Below are positions 13,601 through 25,325 of a DNA stretch of 64,000 nucleotides, one piece after another (within the stretch, counting starts at the first letter, position 1; each line of letters starts with the position of its first letter). Source of the DNA: Ligustrum vulgare. Lineage: Eukaryota; Streptophyta; Magnoliopsida; Lamiales; Oleaceae. The position numbers and the translations under genes are program-made. Location: assembly GCA_963555705.1 (NCBI GenBank), contig OY743172.1, forward strand, positions 18,041,446 to 18,105,445, read 5' to 3'. The notes beneath the pieces were generated by a model. It made no database searches. It saw nothing but the letters and a program-made list of their open reading frames with translations, and had not been told where the DNA came from.

Positions 13601-13851
13601 GATGGAGGTGGCCTGACTGGTTCATTAGACCTATCTGGTGGTAGAGGTCTAAAGCTAGAGCGCTTTAATCCAACCAAAGACCCAGACGAGATGGGAGGTG
13701 TTGAAAATTGAGAGGCAGTGGGAGGGGAAGGCCTAAAGGCAGAGCCTTCTGATCCAACTACAGAACCAGGTGTTGTACTTTGAGGAGAAGCAAATGGTGT
13801 TACAGCTGGTCTAAATGGGAAGTTTGGACGGTTAGATTTTTCAGTCCCCAT
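4232..13851 (-). CDS. SEC24A: Protein transport protein SEC24 (COPII coat cargo-binding subunit), 12 coding exons, 1061 aa
   Basis: SEC24 pairs with SEC23 in the inner COPII coat and selects cargo leaving the ER. Exons, in order of transcription: 13851-12715, 12611-12473, 10210-10020, 9478-9371, 9275-9072, 8858-8630, 7217-7068, 6939-6783, 6335-6208, 6096-5774, 5687-5502, 4465-4232. All phases join and give 1061 aa, close to the usual plant length of about 1040. Residues 1 to about 300 are a Pro/Ser/Gln-rich tail. A zinc finger follows with Cys395, Cys398, Cys417 and Cys420 (CRRC...CNIC). Then come the trunk (around [10 protein letters not shown]), the beta-sandwich ([20 protein letters not shown]), the helical region ([20 protein letters not shown]) and the gelsolin-like domain, ending in [14 protein letters not shown]. 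The start is the first Met, [15 protein letters not shown], as in SEC24A relatives. Intron 4 has a GC donor (AAG|GCAAGT); introns 8 and 11 have weak donors (GTATCC, GTTGCT). Isoform naming is from memory. Confidence 0.95.
4671..4699. repeat. CT/CA compound microsatellite in SEC24 intron 11
   Basis: A run of CT dinucleotides passes directly into a run of CA dinucleotides. A shorter ACAC run lies about 20 bp upstream. Confidence 0.9.
7712..7853. mobile_element. 142-bp MITE with perfect 13-bp inverted ends, in SEC24 intron 6
   Basis: CCCTGTTTGGTAT at 7712-7724 is the exact reverse complement of ATACCAAACAGGG at 7841-7853. The interior is AT-rich with no frame. A decayed relative with the same interior (TTTTAGTAAATTTTGAT) lies near 27655-27775. 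The target duplication is not obvious. Confidence 0.65.
10590..10872. mobile_element. Possible degraded transposon in SEC24 intron 2
   Basis: The motif GGGCAGGCCCTAG near 10600 and the later GGCCCCCAAAA and AAGGCCCCATTT motifs resemble the ends of a common plant hAT-like repeat. I could not find a clean inverted repeat or target duplication. Treat the borders as rough. Confidence 0.25.
10917..12014. mobile_element. 1.1-kb non-autonomous hAT transposon with perfect 8-bp target duplication, in SEC24 intron 2
   Basis: The element begins CAGTGGCGGAGCTAGG and ends CCTGTATCCGCCACTG, so the outer ten bases are inverted repeats of each other. It is flanked on both sides by CCTACACC (10909-10916 and 12015-12022), a perfect 8-bp duplication as made by hAT transposases. 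The termini are those of the hAT group whose transposase resembles ZMYM1-type proteins; a relative with transposase remains sits at 29719-30988. There is no transposase frame inside. The interior includes a GA-rich block (about 11040-11210) and a poly-A run near 11342-11361. Confidence 0.85.
12241..12271. repeat. Hexanucleotide microsatellite (CTTTTC)n in SEC24 intron 2
   Basis: Four to five tandem copies of a pyrimidine-only hexamer, TTTTCC in the plus-strand reading. On the transcribed strand this is a purine tract and does not overlap a splice signal. Confidence 0.85.
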
Positions 13852-14850
13852 ATATCACACTGTCCGTTAGCTTCTGTCAGGCAGCATACACTGCGCATGG
13901 ACAACAGATCAATAAACATAATACAAAATCACATTTCTGCTAACTATAAACTAATAGTGCAAATTCGAAGTTCCATGCACCAAGACATTGAATGTTGGAA
14001 GCAGTTCAGTGGCAAACTAATACATGCTATAGTTGAAGAGGTCTTTAGAACTCATTTTTCCCTTTTCAAATGCAATCATACAACAGGGTCATCAGGTGTT
14101 TCTTTCAGTATTTAAGTATTTAAGCAGCTGTATACTAGCAATACAAAGGGTTTCGGATATGGGTAGCAATAATGAGCTTATGCCAAGACAGTTGGGGCTT
14201 GTGGAGAAGCTCCCAGCTCGACAAAAAATAATTCCTAGATATTTTGGCAGTTAAGTTTCAATGAACCAAAATATAAATATACAAAGTTTCTACAACTAAA
14301 AAGTAGATATAGGGGTAAAAATCATAAATTTTGGCACTTCACAGAACCAGACTATAAATAAATATACTAATTTTCTATACCTAACCGGTTGAAATAAGTT
14401 TAAAAGTCTGAATTATCATTCACCATTAAGAATGTTGATTTAAAGCTATCATTCAAGCTCAGAGCAATAGGAATCAAATAATATAATACAATTCAGCGGC
14501 AGGACTCGCGCCTAATTGAACTGCAAAAGTGTGGATCAGTAAACTCATGGAGTCCAAACATCCCGAACCAAATATCCAAAAACTTAGAATATAAAGACTA
14601 CTGAAATCAAGATTGATAGCTCTGACTATCAATTAATAGAATTTCGAAATCTAATTATAATCCAGAATCCAAAAAAAATCCAATTGAAACAATAATTATA
14701 AGCAGAATATGCGTCGAATGAGGCGTGCGTAGAATTATCGACCTTATCTCGCGAGTGGAGAGTAGAATCCGAATACTTCAGAGTTCAGAGAATCAGAGAC
14801 GCCGGTCGGAGAGGGCATAAGAACCGAATTGAATGTTCAGTCCTACTCTC
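13852..14850 (-). promoter_or_regulatory. Probable 5' UTR of SEC24 with an intron, and promoter side
   Basis: Upstream of the SEC24 ATG on the minus strand, a good acceptor (CTGACAG, exon from about 13873) and a matching donor (AAG|GTCGAT, exon end about 14743) suggest an 870-bp intron inside the 5' UTR. The outer leader exon would run from about 14743 to 14840. This is inferred from splice-like signals only; the transcription start is not visible. Confidence 0.4.
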
Positions 14851-15470
14851 TCTATCGATTTTTTTCTTGTTTTTAAGCTAAACAGAGTAAATGGATTATT
14901 TTATTTTTATTTTTAAAAAAAAGCATAGTAATGGGTAATTTTGACGTGTGGAAATAATTTCTTTTCTATAAAAAAGGTTACATTATTTTTCAAATCCAAG
15001 AAAATAAATAATACTATTCAACCTCACTTGTATGTGACATCTAACTCATTGATTGATACAAATGTACTCTTTGACCCGCTTATAAGTTTTTTAGTGAGGT
15101 GTGATTTACTGTATTTTAATTTATCTAGTATTTTTAGAGTCGTGATAAAAGCAACATTATCTTCGTAGTTTCATAGTAACATTTCTAAAATTCATATTCA
15201 AGAAATCAATGCATGAACGTAAATGCGTTAATCTAGAGACCTAAAATAAATTATCATTACTTTGCACATGCATGGGTCACGTCACTTTGGAATTCATTCT
15301 TTAAAGTCTAAAGATAATTTTCTCACAAACCTACTTTCAATTATATATTCTTTTAATAAAATCATTTTCTAAATTAATTTTTTTTCCTACTTTGAATTCT
15401 CCAAAAAAATTACTAAATACAAAATATATCACTATCACTACACATATAAAAGAGTCAGTAGCCCAACTAT
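14851..15470. other. Intergenic AT-rich DNA, nothing recognised
   Basis: This is the flank between the SEC24 promoter and the long-inverted-repeat element. Short frames here have no family resemblance. Confidence 0.45.
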
Positions 15471-17821
15471 TGTTCATTTTTTCGTTCATGCCTAAAACGT
15501 CGTATCACTTCAATACGCATAAAACGATGTCATTTTTGTTTGGCATATAAATACAATTATTTTTGGGGTGTTCTTCGTTTCTTGCTAGTTCTGGTCGCCT
15601 CCCACTCCAATTGCCTCCATCTCTTCGTTTTTCCCAAATTTGTTCATTGCTATGTCGCCTCCATCGTTTATGACATTTTCCTTCTTTTCTCTCGATCTGG
15701 CATCGGTTCGATTTTTGTTAAGTTTTGTACTTTGAAATTTTGGTTTCATTGTTCATTCATCTAGTCCTAATTTATTCTGTTAAGGTTCTAGGTTGTTGAA
15801 TTTTTTTACAGACTTTCCAAATCCAATATTTTTATTATGTTCCTTGTTTATCTATACATCTATACATCTATCTATATAATAATAGAATAACAGTCACCAT
15901 TTTTTGCAATTAGTTTTTCGCTCATTTTCATCTGTTATTTTAGGAAATTTCTTATTTTTATCAATTTATTTTAATATATGAATTAGGAAAGTTCAATTAA
16001 TGCATGTAATAAATGATTTATGGATTTTGTGAAAAAAAATCTATAAAAAGTCAAATTATAGATTATTTTTTTCTTTTGATAATTATTGCATTATTTTGAA
16101 ATCGAAAAATATGCAATATGAGTGTCAAATCCAATATCTCAACGAGAAATTTAATACAAACTAAGAAATTAGAGCAAATCTAAACATATCATTCATAAAA
16201 TCGTTTTAAATACTAATGTAAAATTTTTACTTATATTTTTTACTTTTTTCAACATCTAGTTTTTTTAATTTATCTCATTTAAATCCTAAAATAATACATA
16301 TCGTTTCTTACCTAAATCAATTTGACCTAAATGATTAATTTTGAATTTTTTTTCTTACCAAATTGAAAGAAATAATAAATATTCGATCTTTCTAAATAAA
16401 TTCAATTAAATTATTTAATTATGTACAACTTTAGATTCTGATAAACTCATTGGTTCAATTTATAAAATAGAAGGTGTTCGCAAAAATCATTCTATTTAAA
16501 AATATAATATGGTCAACACGTTTATTTAGCATACAAAAAAATAGTATGTGCAATTGTGAAAAATGAGTTTTAAAGAATGTATGGTTGAGAATAAACATTG
16601 AAAAAAATCTATTTTCGAATAATCAATATACGAATAAGTGATAAATCTTATATCTTGTGGGTTAAACCTCCTTTTATAAATTGAGATGTATAGATAATTT
16701 TTTATATATAAAGTTAATTATATTTGTAATATTCATTCAATAAAATTTAATTAAAATTTGTATTTTATATTATTTATTTATTACATTCATTTAAATATAG
16801 GACTGCACATGTAAGTTTAACAAATTGCAATATTTAATTTAAGTTTGAGCAATTTTTAAAATTTTAAAATGTTTGGTAAATTTTGTTCGTAATGTATTTG
16901 AGTTTTTACATGTAATGAAATTAAATATTTGTTTAATATATTTAAATATCAATTATTGCATTAAAATAGTTAGTACAAATTCTTATAGTGCTATAAGGGA
17001 AGTCGATAAATTAATTCTATAAATGTCTATCAGTCTCTTTATTTCATTTTACAATTTGAAAATTGTAAACATTTCAACTTTTAGAAATCAAAAAATCGAA
17101 AGCTCAACTTCAGTCATCAAATCAAAATTGTAAAGTACATAATAAGTCACATCTCTATATCTTACTTCGCCTAAATAAACTAAGAAAATTAGAGAATAAA
17201 TAATTAACTGTTAGAAGAAATATGCAAGTCGCAATTTTATGTTTTACTTTTTTTACTATTTTTCACTATATATGAATGCACAATTTATGTCGGGTATTGT
17301 ACTTTTACAACTTATTCAATAAATAATTGTCAATTATGTCTTCCGTGCATCGTACGGGTACGATTACTAGTTTTAATACAAATTAGTGTTTCTACTTCAC
17401 CAAATGACGCTCTTAAAGGTCCGATGTCTTCCCCAAAGGAACACAATAAGATTATTGGATTTGGAAAGTTTGTAAAAAAATCAACAACCTAGAACTTCAA
17501 TCGAAGAAATTAGGGCCAAATAAATGAACAATAAAAACCAAGTTCTAAAATACGAAACTTAACCTAAATCGAACTGATGTCAGATCGAGAGAAAAGAGTG
17601 AAGTTGTCATAAACGATGGAGGAGACATAGCAATGAACAAATTTGAGAAAAACGAAGAGATGGAGGCGACTAGAGTGTGAGACGACCAACATTAGTAAGA
17701 AATGAAGAACACCCTAAAATAATTGTATTTATATGTCAAACAAAAATGACGTCGTTTTATGTGTAGTGAAGTGATACGACGTCGTTTCAGACGTGGATGA
17801 ATAATTGAACAATAGTCGGGC
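15471..17821. mobile_element. 2.35-kb element with ~380-bp terminal inverted repeats (MULE-like), non-coding, holding a Helitron
   Basis: The left arm (15471 to about 15846) is repeated in reverse complement at about 17432-17821, at roughly 80% identity by eye. The ends read GCCCAACTATTGTTCA on the left and, in reverse, GCCCGACTATTGTTCA. Long terminal inverted repeats of this size are typical of Mutator-like elements. Both arms carry CGTCGTATCACTTCA and CTCCATCTCTTCGTTTTT. There is no transposase, and a 9-bp target duplication was not found. The space between the arms is filled by a Helitron (15871-17370). Confidence 0.7.
15871..17370 (+). mobile_element. 1.5-kb non-autonomous Helitron inside the long-inverted-repeat element
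   Basis: The 5' end TCTATATAATAATAG follows an A, and the 3' end is a GC-rich hairpin (CCGTGCATCGTACGG) followed ten bases later by CTAG and a T. This A-to-T insertion with a TC start and a hairpin plus CTAG end defines Helitrons. No Rep/helicase gene is present; the interior is very AT-rich. It ends like the larger Helitron at 53109-55946. Confidence 0.75.
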
Positions 17822-20076
17822 ACCTGGCTATTCTTAGTGGTAATTTGATCCCCAAACCTTTAAAATGGACCGAGTTATTCTTCAACCAAGTTGGATAACT
17901 AATTCTCAGTAATGGAAAGCATCCAATTCTTCGTTAAATTGTAAATTGGCTCTCATGTGTTTCATAGAGTCCACGGGATATTTTAACATGGATTTGGATG
18001 CTTTTTACCATTTGGAGTGAGGTATAACTAAAATTAAATGTTCGGAGAGTAACTTTTCAGGTTTTTACAACTCAATACTCAAGCAATAGGTTAAGGAGAA
18101 AACAACTATTTTCCAACATCTCCAGCTCATTCTTGGTTCTTTATGCATTTTATATTTCTTCATATCTTTGAAAAAACAGAAGTAATAGACGTTCTAAGAT
18201 AGTCTTGCTACCCTTTCTAGAAGTTGGAATTGAATTCAACTAATGATGGAAGATCAAGTTCAGTTTCTCCTCTTATGAATTGCAGTAAATTTGACGGTGG
18301 TAGTTGTAGAAGATGAAATATCCTATTTATTCTGTGCATTACCCTCAAGATGTTGTGACGCGGCGTGAAATAAGAAATTCAAGTGAAAAACCTTAAAGGA
18401 AACGAAAAATCTGGAATTCACCAGAAATGATAAATAAACTCAATGTTTTATTATTTGAAAAATTGTAAAATAAGAATTAACCCTTTATTTATTGAGATTT
18501 AAAAAAAAAATTAGTATAAATCTACTAGATTTTTAAAAAAATTGAAATAAACTAAATAACATAAATAGCACTAAAATATTAAAAAGTTTTTCGAGGCTTA
18601 AATGAACGTGGATGACTAAAATCACTCATACCTGTGTATATACAAGAGTCCAAAACTCATTAGGAAAGGAAATAACTAAATATGCTAATCCTATACAAGA
18701 TAGAGACTAATTGGTACACTTTGATATTTGCTAGGAATAAAAGATAACAGAGAATATTCTAGATCCACCAAGATAATTCTTCAAATCATGATAATTCCTC
18801 CAGAGATATTCGGTTATCTTGGGAACTCGTGTGGGTCATGCTCGACTTCACATTTTCTTCATGCAATGTGTTGTGATCTCCATGCAAGAGTTGCGGTTGC
18901 CTTAGTATAATTGAGTTCTTATTAATTTCTCTAACACAAGTTACTTACTAAGTTGATAAATATTTGCAATAAATAAAAAGGGACTCGGCCATAACTGTAA
19001 ACATTTAATTTCAACGTATATACATGAACAAATTTTTTTATGACTAGGGTGTCCAAGTTTTTACTGACTAATCTTGGAATATGGTTCACCATCTATATAA
19101 ATCCAAATGTGGATACAACATATGCACACTTCGAGTACACATTCGGTAATGGTTCTCCTCCCACAAACCTCCTTTATGTGTTGTGGACAGAACCCGAAAG
19201 GATGAGTCGGGGTGCACCATAACCTTATCTCCAGTAAGTATTTGTCTTCTAACATTTAAATGCTGACTTCCAATAGCCAATATTCGAACGTTCGATCATT
19301 TAGTTTCAACTCCTCCTGCTTTACCACTACACCATGCCCATAGGGGCTATTTTATATGAACTATTTTTCGTTTAAGATGGAATTTCCAAATCGAGAACCA
19401 AATTCCAATGCCCCATTTATGGATTCACTAAAACGGTTGAAATTTGGAACTCTAGAGCTTGTATGATGGGTCTACTTGAGACTTCTATCGTTGAATTGGT
19501 CAGTTTATTGCCTACTTTTGTGAATTATTTTAATTTCAATATCATCACATTATGGAAATATTCTTTTACTTTTTCTACTAACTTATTCTATTTTTTGTTG
19601 TTTAATTTTCACATTCTGAGCAAAAGAATACTTCATATAATTGGTGTGGATGTTGGCAAAGGTCTTGATCTTCCTCTATGAAAATTCAGACCATGTTTAA
19701 TATATATGTATAGTTTAGTTTTGAGGTGTCAATATTTGCAACAAATTGTATAGAGCGTCTGTTTGTTTCCTTTCATAGTTAGTTATTTATCAATGTCAAA
19801 TACTATTTGTTGGCCCATCGCTTGCAGTGCATAAGACGAAAATGGCAAAACACCTTTCAAGAATAATTAAAATAACATTCCAATATGTCATAAATTACCG
19901 AAATTGCCCTTGCAAGGTTGATTTGGTAAAATTACTCGTAGTTCCCATAGTACATGCAAATTCACATATGAAATGGTGAATACATGGAATTTAAGAAAGA
20001 AAATCGGTGTTCAAAATTTAACCAGACGTGAATTTCATTATTTTGCAAGAAACTCTCGATTTTATTGATTCGTGCA
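17822..20076. other. Intergenic DNA, nothing firmly recognised
   Basis: About 2.2 kb of AT-rich sequence. Around 19040-19340 the sequence has short overlapping frames on both strands and a motif ACCACTACACCATGCCCATAG that looks like a dispersed-repeat end, but I cannot place it in a family. Confidence 0.35.
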
Positions 20077-21480
20077 TTACCCTAAACAATGTTTCATGTA
20101 ACCTCGCAATTGATTAGATGGCATGTCTTCTTCCCCTAACGTGTTCACCTCGGTAACAATTTCTTCTTCTTCTTTTTTCGAAAAGATCGATCTCAGCTTC
20201 GTCATCGTCAACTTCATTTGCTCTACAAAAACCTTTGTCATTTGCCCATTCATATGCATGTAGTCGTGGACTGCCATGGTGGCAACAACGACGACCGTTT
20301 ATGCTTGGAACAAATAGCTAGGCATTTGATCGATAATTTTCCATCATTTCTTCCACACCCTAAATGCCCTCTCAATAACATTCCTGCATGGTGAGTGATG
20401 AAAATTGAATAGCTCCCGTGCATTTCTAAAAAGGCGTCTTCATCTGTCCGTCTCGTCACGAAATTCTTGAAAATTTTACCTAATGTCTAATCCATTGTAC
20501 AACACCATGTAGCCTGGTCTATGAGTAAAACTTGAGTCCACCAAAAAATATTTTCTATGCGCTAGCTTGGGAAATTTTATGTTTATACTATAAATTGATC
20601 TTGCTAAAATGTGACTGTCGTCTGTGTTACCCGTGGTACCCGGAAGGACGAACGTGAAACACAAATTGAAGTAGCATGCAACCAACGCATTCTGCGTTGG
20701 GTATCCTTTGCGCCCAATGAAATTATCTCTTAGATGTCTCGACAAGACTGCTTTAACGTGCATGCCACCAATAGCCCTAATATAATCCTGAACAAATATC
20801 AAAAGTCAAACAAAAAAAGTAAGCAAGATCATTACATTTTAACAAACCAGAGTACTTGCATTAAAAAGCAACATAATGCAAAACAACCATTATTTTGTTA
20901 CTACAATGTAAACACTCCATCATCCCTGGAATAATAGATACTGATACAAGTCGGGTTAATGGTCACCAACTTTGGTATTGTAATCTGGGTGTGGTTTAAT
21001 TACATGTCCAGCAAACATCACCGTCAAAGTATCATTCTAAAATAATGACAAATCATTTCCAACAAGTGTCCAAAAAGTGTTTGGACTTGATGGTAACCTT
21101 TTCCATGTGCAAGTACACATAAAAATGTCTAACTGCTCATATATGTCTAGGTGAGAGCTACTGCACGAACCACAATTGTCACGTAGCATGTGTGTGAAAT
21201 TCACAAACATTGGTGGATACATGTGAAATTCTTGAAAGCATGTTTGCATTGCAACATGAAAATGCATCCACTTCGTGAAGTCGGAAATAAATATATGTCA
21301 CCTATTAGGTGCCACATAATCACACGCAGTAGTTCGTGCTATTCGACAACATCTTATTCGTGTTTGTATTTCTTCATCTAGCTACATTAAAAATGATTCG
21401 TCGTCTGTTTTTCTTCAGAGTTGTCAAGTGAGCAATCTGTTTTCGATTCTATCATCCCGTTGTTGGTGGAGTAACTCTAC
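20077..21480 (-). pseudogene. Decayed PIF/Harbinger transposase (DDE_4 type)
   Basis: Read on the minus strand, several broken frames line up in order with HARBI1-like transposases. The N-terminal part near 21267-21037 has EFHMYPPMFVNFTHMLRDNC. The catalytic part at 20802-20476 has IRAIGGMHVKAV, FIGRKGYPTQNALVACYF and KYFLVDSSFTHRPGYM, matching the first and second acidic-residue blocks of the family; the first acidic residue appears replaced by Gly. The C-terminal part, with the typical third block, lies at about 20459-20077 in shifted frames. Multiple stops and shifts make it inactive. Its partner gene lies upstream on the same strand. Confidence 0.75.
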
Positions 21481-22165
21481 GTAGGGAGTGAACTTTGCAT
21501 AAACTGTGTATTTGATTGTTGGTAGGATTGTGTCCACAAATTGTTTCACATTTTTATAGACAAGTGTATGCCCTTAATATACTGTTGGGAGTTTTATTTT
21601 TCAAAAAACAATTGATTGTTTGCCTAAAAGAAGCCTTAAACGGGGAATATATTCCCTGCATGAAATCTCAATACACATATTTGGTTCCTCCATCTAAATT
21701 ATTCAACAAAATAATTCAACGAAGCACAGAAACTTAAAGCATGAATCACACACATCTAAATTATTTAACAAGATACGTGACAATGAAATTCATTCCTATA
21801 AAGCATGAATAAGATCTATCTAAATTATTCAAACACACCAAGCATAGAAACTTCAAATTCAAACTTTAACAAAGAGCTAGAGAAATCAACAAGAGTCTAC
21901 ATATCAACATAAAACGGAAAGGGTTGACAAGAAATCCTAGTAAATACACTGAAAGAACATAAACTGAAATTGCAACTCATGTGAGGAACCTACTGGCTTG
22001 TCACCGAAGGCGCATTACTTCTAGAAAGGGAAACATTTTAGGTTTCAGTTGAAAAACCAATTTATCCACTTCACCTTGTTTTCAGGTGTTTTTGCAGCCT
22101 GAAATCCCTTCATGTTATCAATCTTGGTGAAGAAAGAATGCAAACATATGAGCATCGCTCTATCT

Positions 22166-23150
22166 TCAGACCTCAATCATCCTGGCTGATATTAACTTTT
22201 CGATACACTTATCAATGGTGATGTCATTCAATGCTTTGCGGGACAACGAAATAGAATTCAAGTTATTACTCATGCTTGCCAATGTCTCAACTTTCTCGGA
22301 TAACTCTCCTATACCATATATTTTCTTCTTTTTCTTTTCCTTCTCCTTTAAATGCCTACCTCTGCGCTTCTCGCCACTTCGCATGCCAGAAACGTATATG
22401 GATGAGTGATTTTATCAATTGTTGGACCATCGCTGGAGTATGTACGTTCTTCATGGAGATGGACTGTGTCCTTTGGAGATTCGATGTCGCTGCCTTGCCC
22501 AAATTGAAACCACGTTGGCATAGTTTTGTAGGAGTCAGTGCTTACCACATAGAGTAGCACATGTTGTCGAATAAACGACCGTATGTCTTGTAATATTCAC
22601 TACAGTCACGACCCTTGAATTTCAAGTACTTAGGATTCTCCTAAAAAATATTAAACCAATTTAAAATTCATTACCCTGAAATCCATTTCACTCAAATTAT
22701 AATTTGTTTAGGTGATGCACTTGGAGACATCAGAAATATTATTTGTAGAGGTCAGTGGACTATAGATTAATATCCATTTCTAAATCCAATTATTGTTATT
22801 TTAATACCAAAACATTTACATAGTAGAAACTTAAGTATAATAACCAGTATTCATATTGGACCAGATTCATGATAGTGAGAGTTGAAAAAATTGAAAATAA
22901 TACTGAAATGACACACTACAAGTGTTTACGAGATTAAGAAAATTAGCATCTGTTGTTAAAATTCCATAAACTAGACGGAGGAAGATTTGGGGAAATAGTA
23001 CCTTGATTTTATTCTCCCCAGGTCACCGAAGCTTGGATTTTGTTACTATGATTGTAATCATACTCAACACCCATGCAACACATCAGCTCATTGAACAACT
23101 TGTACATCACAACCTAATGATTCTTCAGCCGGTTGATGCTCCACTTATGA
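22166..23150 (-). pseudogene. Decayed Myb/SANT-like gene, second ORF of the PIF/Harbinger element
   Basis: On the minus strand the sequence near 22640-22550 reads ENPKYLKFKGRDCSEYYKTY, and the stretch near 23150-23030 reads LFNELMCCMGVEYDYN. Both resemble the Myb/SANT-like DNA-binding protein (Myb_DNA-bind_3 type) that accompanies the transposase in PIF/Harbinger transposons. A basic lysine-rich segment follows near 22384-22310. The frame is broken by stops. The family call is from pattern memory and is moderate; the position next to a Harbinger transposase supports it. Confidence 0.5.
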
Positions 23151-24252
23151 CTCGTTTTTGAATTGAAAAAAAAAATATTGATTCTTTCCCAACCTTTTCA
23201 TTTTATACTACACGAACCTTCCAAGTCGTTCTACCTGCATTTTTTTCTGGTAAGTTTATCAGCGTCAACTTGATTGGGAGGGGTGACATGCGTAGTGTCC
23301 GAGTTTCCGGTGGTGTATGCCTGTGGAGAACACGTTCAAGAATGTTATGATGTATAAATTTGTCCTTCATATGACATAGGACACCGTACATGAAGCCTAG
23401 TAATACGAAATCAACGTGATGAAACCAACCTACAACATATACGTGAGGTTAACGCAATGTCAATAAGATAAATGGCTGATATGTTACATTTATTTAGAAT
23501 GTCAAAAAGTTTTCAGTTTTAGGTAGAATATTGCTAAAATACCCTTCTCTCATTTGGAAGTCTTCAACCCTGGACTCAATATGTGAGAATAAGGAGACTT
23601 TCGTCAACGTCAATGCTGTTGCAAAAATATTGAAGTTTAAACAATGTTACACGCAAAGGGTTGAAATCTAAGGAATTGACTATAAAAGTCTAATTCTATA
23701 GACTTTTCCTTTTCTTGACTTCAAAGCTTACACTTTTGTGTTGGATTATTACTTTTATTTACTGAAAGAAGTGCATTGTTAAGGAGTTATATCAATGCTA
23801 TGTTTTGTAAAAGAAGACATAAAAAAAAGATGAAAAGCAAGTATTAACTATACAACATTGAGTAGTAATCACAAGAAAGCAAAAGAAAATGATATAAAGT
23901 GAATTCAAGAAATAAAAAAGTTACAATAATAATTTTCAACCTATATTCAAGATATCTCTTCAACCCGATGAAACAATTGTCAAGATCCTTTCATCTCTTT
24001 TATCTTCAATTTTCGTCCCAACAACTCAAACAAAAACAAATATAGCTAAAAATGTTTGAACGCAGTGAATCAAATAGAAAATATAGCAATATAGAGAATC
24101 TTGAAATAAATTACACACATAAGTTATATTAGTCAAATAACTAATATGCTGCCAGGGACATAAAATGGTTCAACAAACGAACACATTAAATGAACAAAAT
24201 TAGTGATCGCATATGAACACAAAATATCAGAAGGAAAATCTACAAAATATTA
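23151..24252. other. Intergenic AT-rich DNA, nothing recognised
   Basis: This may include the outer end of the Harbinger element, but I could not identify its terminal inverted repeat. No coding frame of interest was seen. Confidence 0.35.
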
Positions 24253-24498
24253 GACGTCGTCTCATACCATCGTTTCAGGGTAAAAAATTGGGTAGCCTTG
24301 ATCCATGAAAAAGAATTATTTGTCTGTTTATACTCTGATAAAGTTGGTGATGGAAGGATGTGACTCGAAAAAATTGACGTCGTCTCATACCATCGTTTCA
24401 GGGTAAAAAATCGGGTAGCCTCGATCCATGAAAAAGAATTATTTGTCTGTTTATACTCTGATAAAGTTGGTGATGGAAGGATGTGACTCGAAATCCAA
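24253..24498. repeat. Two tandem copies of a 123-bp unit
   Basis: The unit starting GACGTCGTCTCATACCATCG at 24253 is repeated at 24376 with only a few differences. The unit length is a multiple of three, so the minus-strand frame runs through both copies (41 residues repeated). No known protein was recognised. Confidence 0.9.
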
Positions 24499-25065
24499 TC
24501 CAAATGAGAATCCGGTACTTGAAGAGCACACGAGGAAACTAAATACTAGTTGTCGATAGCGGAAGACTGTGACTTGAGATCGACTATGTTAACCGGTGTC
24601 TAAAATATCGAAAGAAAAATAAACTGGTTTCAAAATTGATCTCAACTTCGCGAAGTTGAGTTTGGTTTAATTTTTGTCTCTTACAAAGCAGTCGCGCGGA
24701 ATACTTCACCTCTGGAGAATGGTCTCTAGAGGGAAAGAGAAGAGAGAATTGGTAAAGTGGGCAAAGGGAAGACGTGTCTTCAATGTTTACAACGGCTTTT
24801 TGCAGCAATCTTTATTGTCTAACGCTACACTATGCATTCCTATTATTTTAATAGTTATGGTACAGTTTGAAAATGAGATAATCTCATTTTAACGGGAAAC
24901 AAGCAGAAGATTCATTTCAGATATTAATATAAGTAATCGAAAAAATAATTTTTATACATATTTTTTGATATGTACTATTAGTAAGTATGTGTGTTGCACG
25001 TCTTATGTATATAATGAATGTGATGCGCAATATTTTTTAAGAACTAATACTATTTTTTAAAAATA
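24499..25065. other. Non-coding DNA with a perfect 20-bp palindrome
   Basis: At 24641-24660, CTCAACTTCGCGAAGTTGAG reads identically on both strands. The rest is AT-rich and unremarkable. No gene was recognised on either strand. Confidence 0.6.
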
Positions 25066-25074
25066 GTTGAGGTA

Positions 25075-25162
25075 ATGGACATTATTAAAAGGGAAAATAA
25101 AAAAGTTGTTATACACACACATATGTGTGTGTGTAACATTTTGATTTATTCAATATTTTCAC

Positions 25163-25199
<37 letters not shown>

Positions 25200-25325
25200 C
25201 GATATATTCAATATTTTCACATTATACACACACACGTGCGTAACATTTCGATTTATTCAATATTTTCACAATATATTATGAAATTATGTATATATGGTGA
25301 AAATATTGAATAAATCGAAGTGTTA
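25075..25325. repeat. Repeat cluster: three direct and one inverted copy of a 23-bp motif around CA microsatellites
   Basis: The motif TTYGATTTATTCAATATTTT followed by CAC occurs at about 25139, 25200 and 25247 in direct orientation, the middle copy slightly diverged. It returns in inverse orientation at 25297-25319. The third and inverted copies form a perfect 23-bp hairpin (arms 25247-25269 and 25297-25319, 27-bp loop). A run of about 17 CA units lies at about 25166-25197, with shorter CA and GT runs beside each copy. Confidence 0.85.

Noticed and set aside
12771..13625. Several overlapping frames on both strands opposite SEC24 exon 1
   Set aside because: They are shadows of the Pro/Ser-rich first exon of SEC24, which has clear homology.
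25166..25200. Regular CA array as a possible CRISPR-like or satellite array
   Set aside because: It is a plain dinucleotide microsatellite without spacers, in a plant nuclear sequence.
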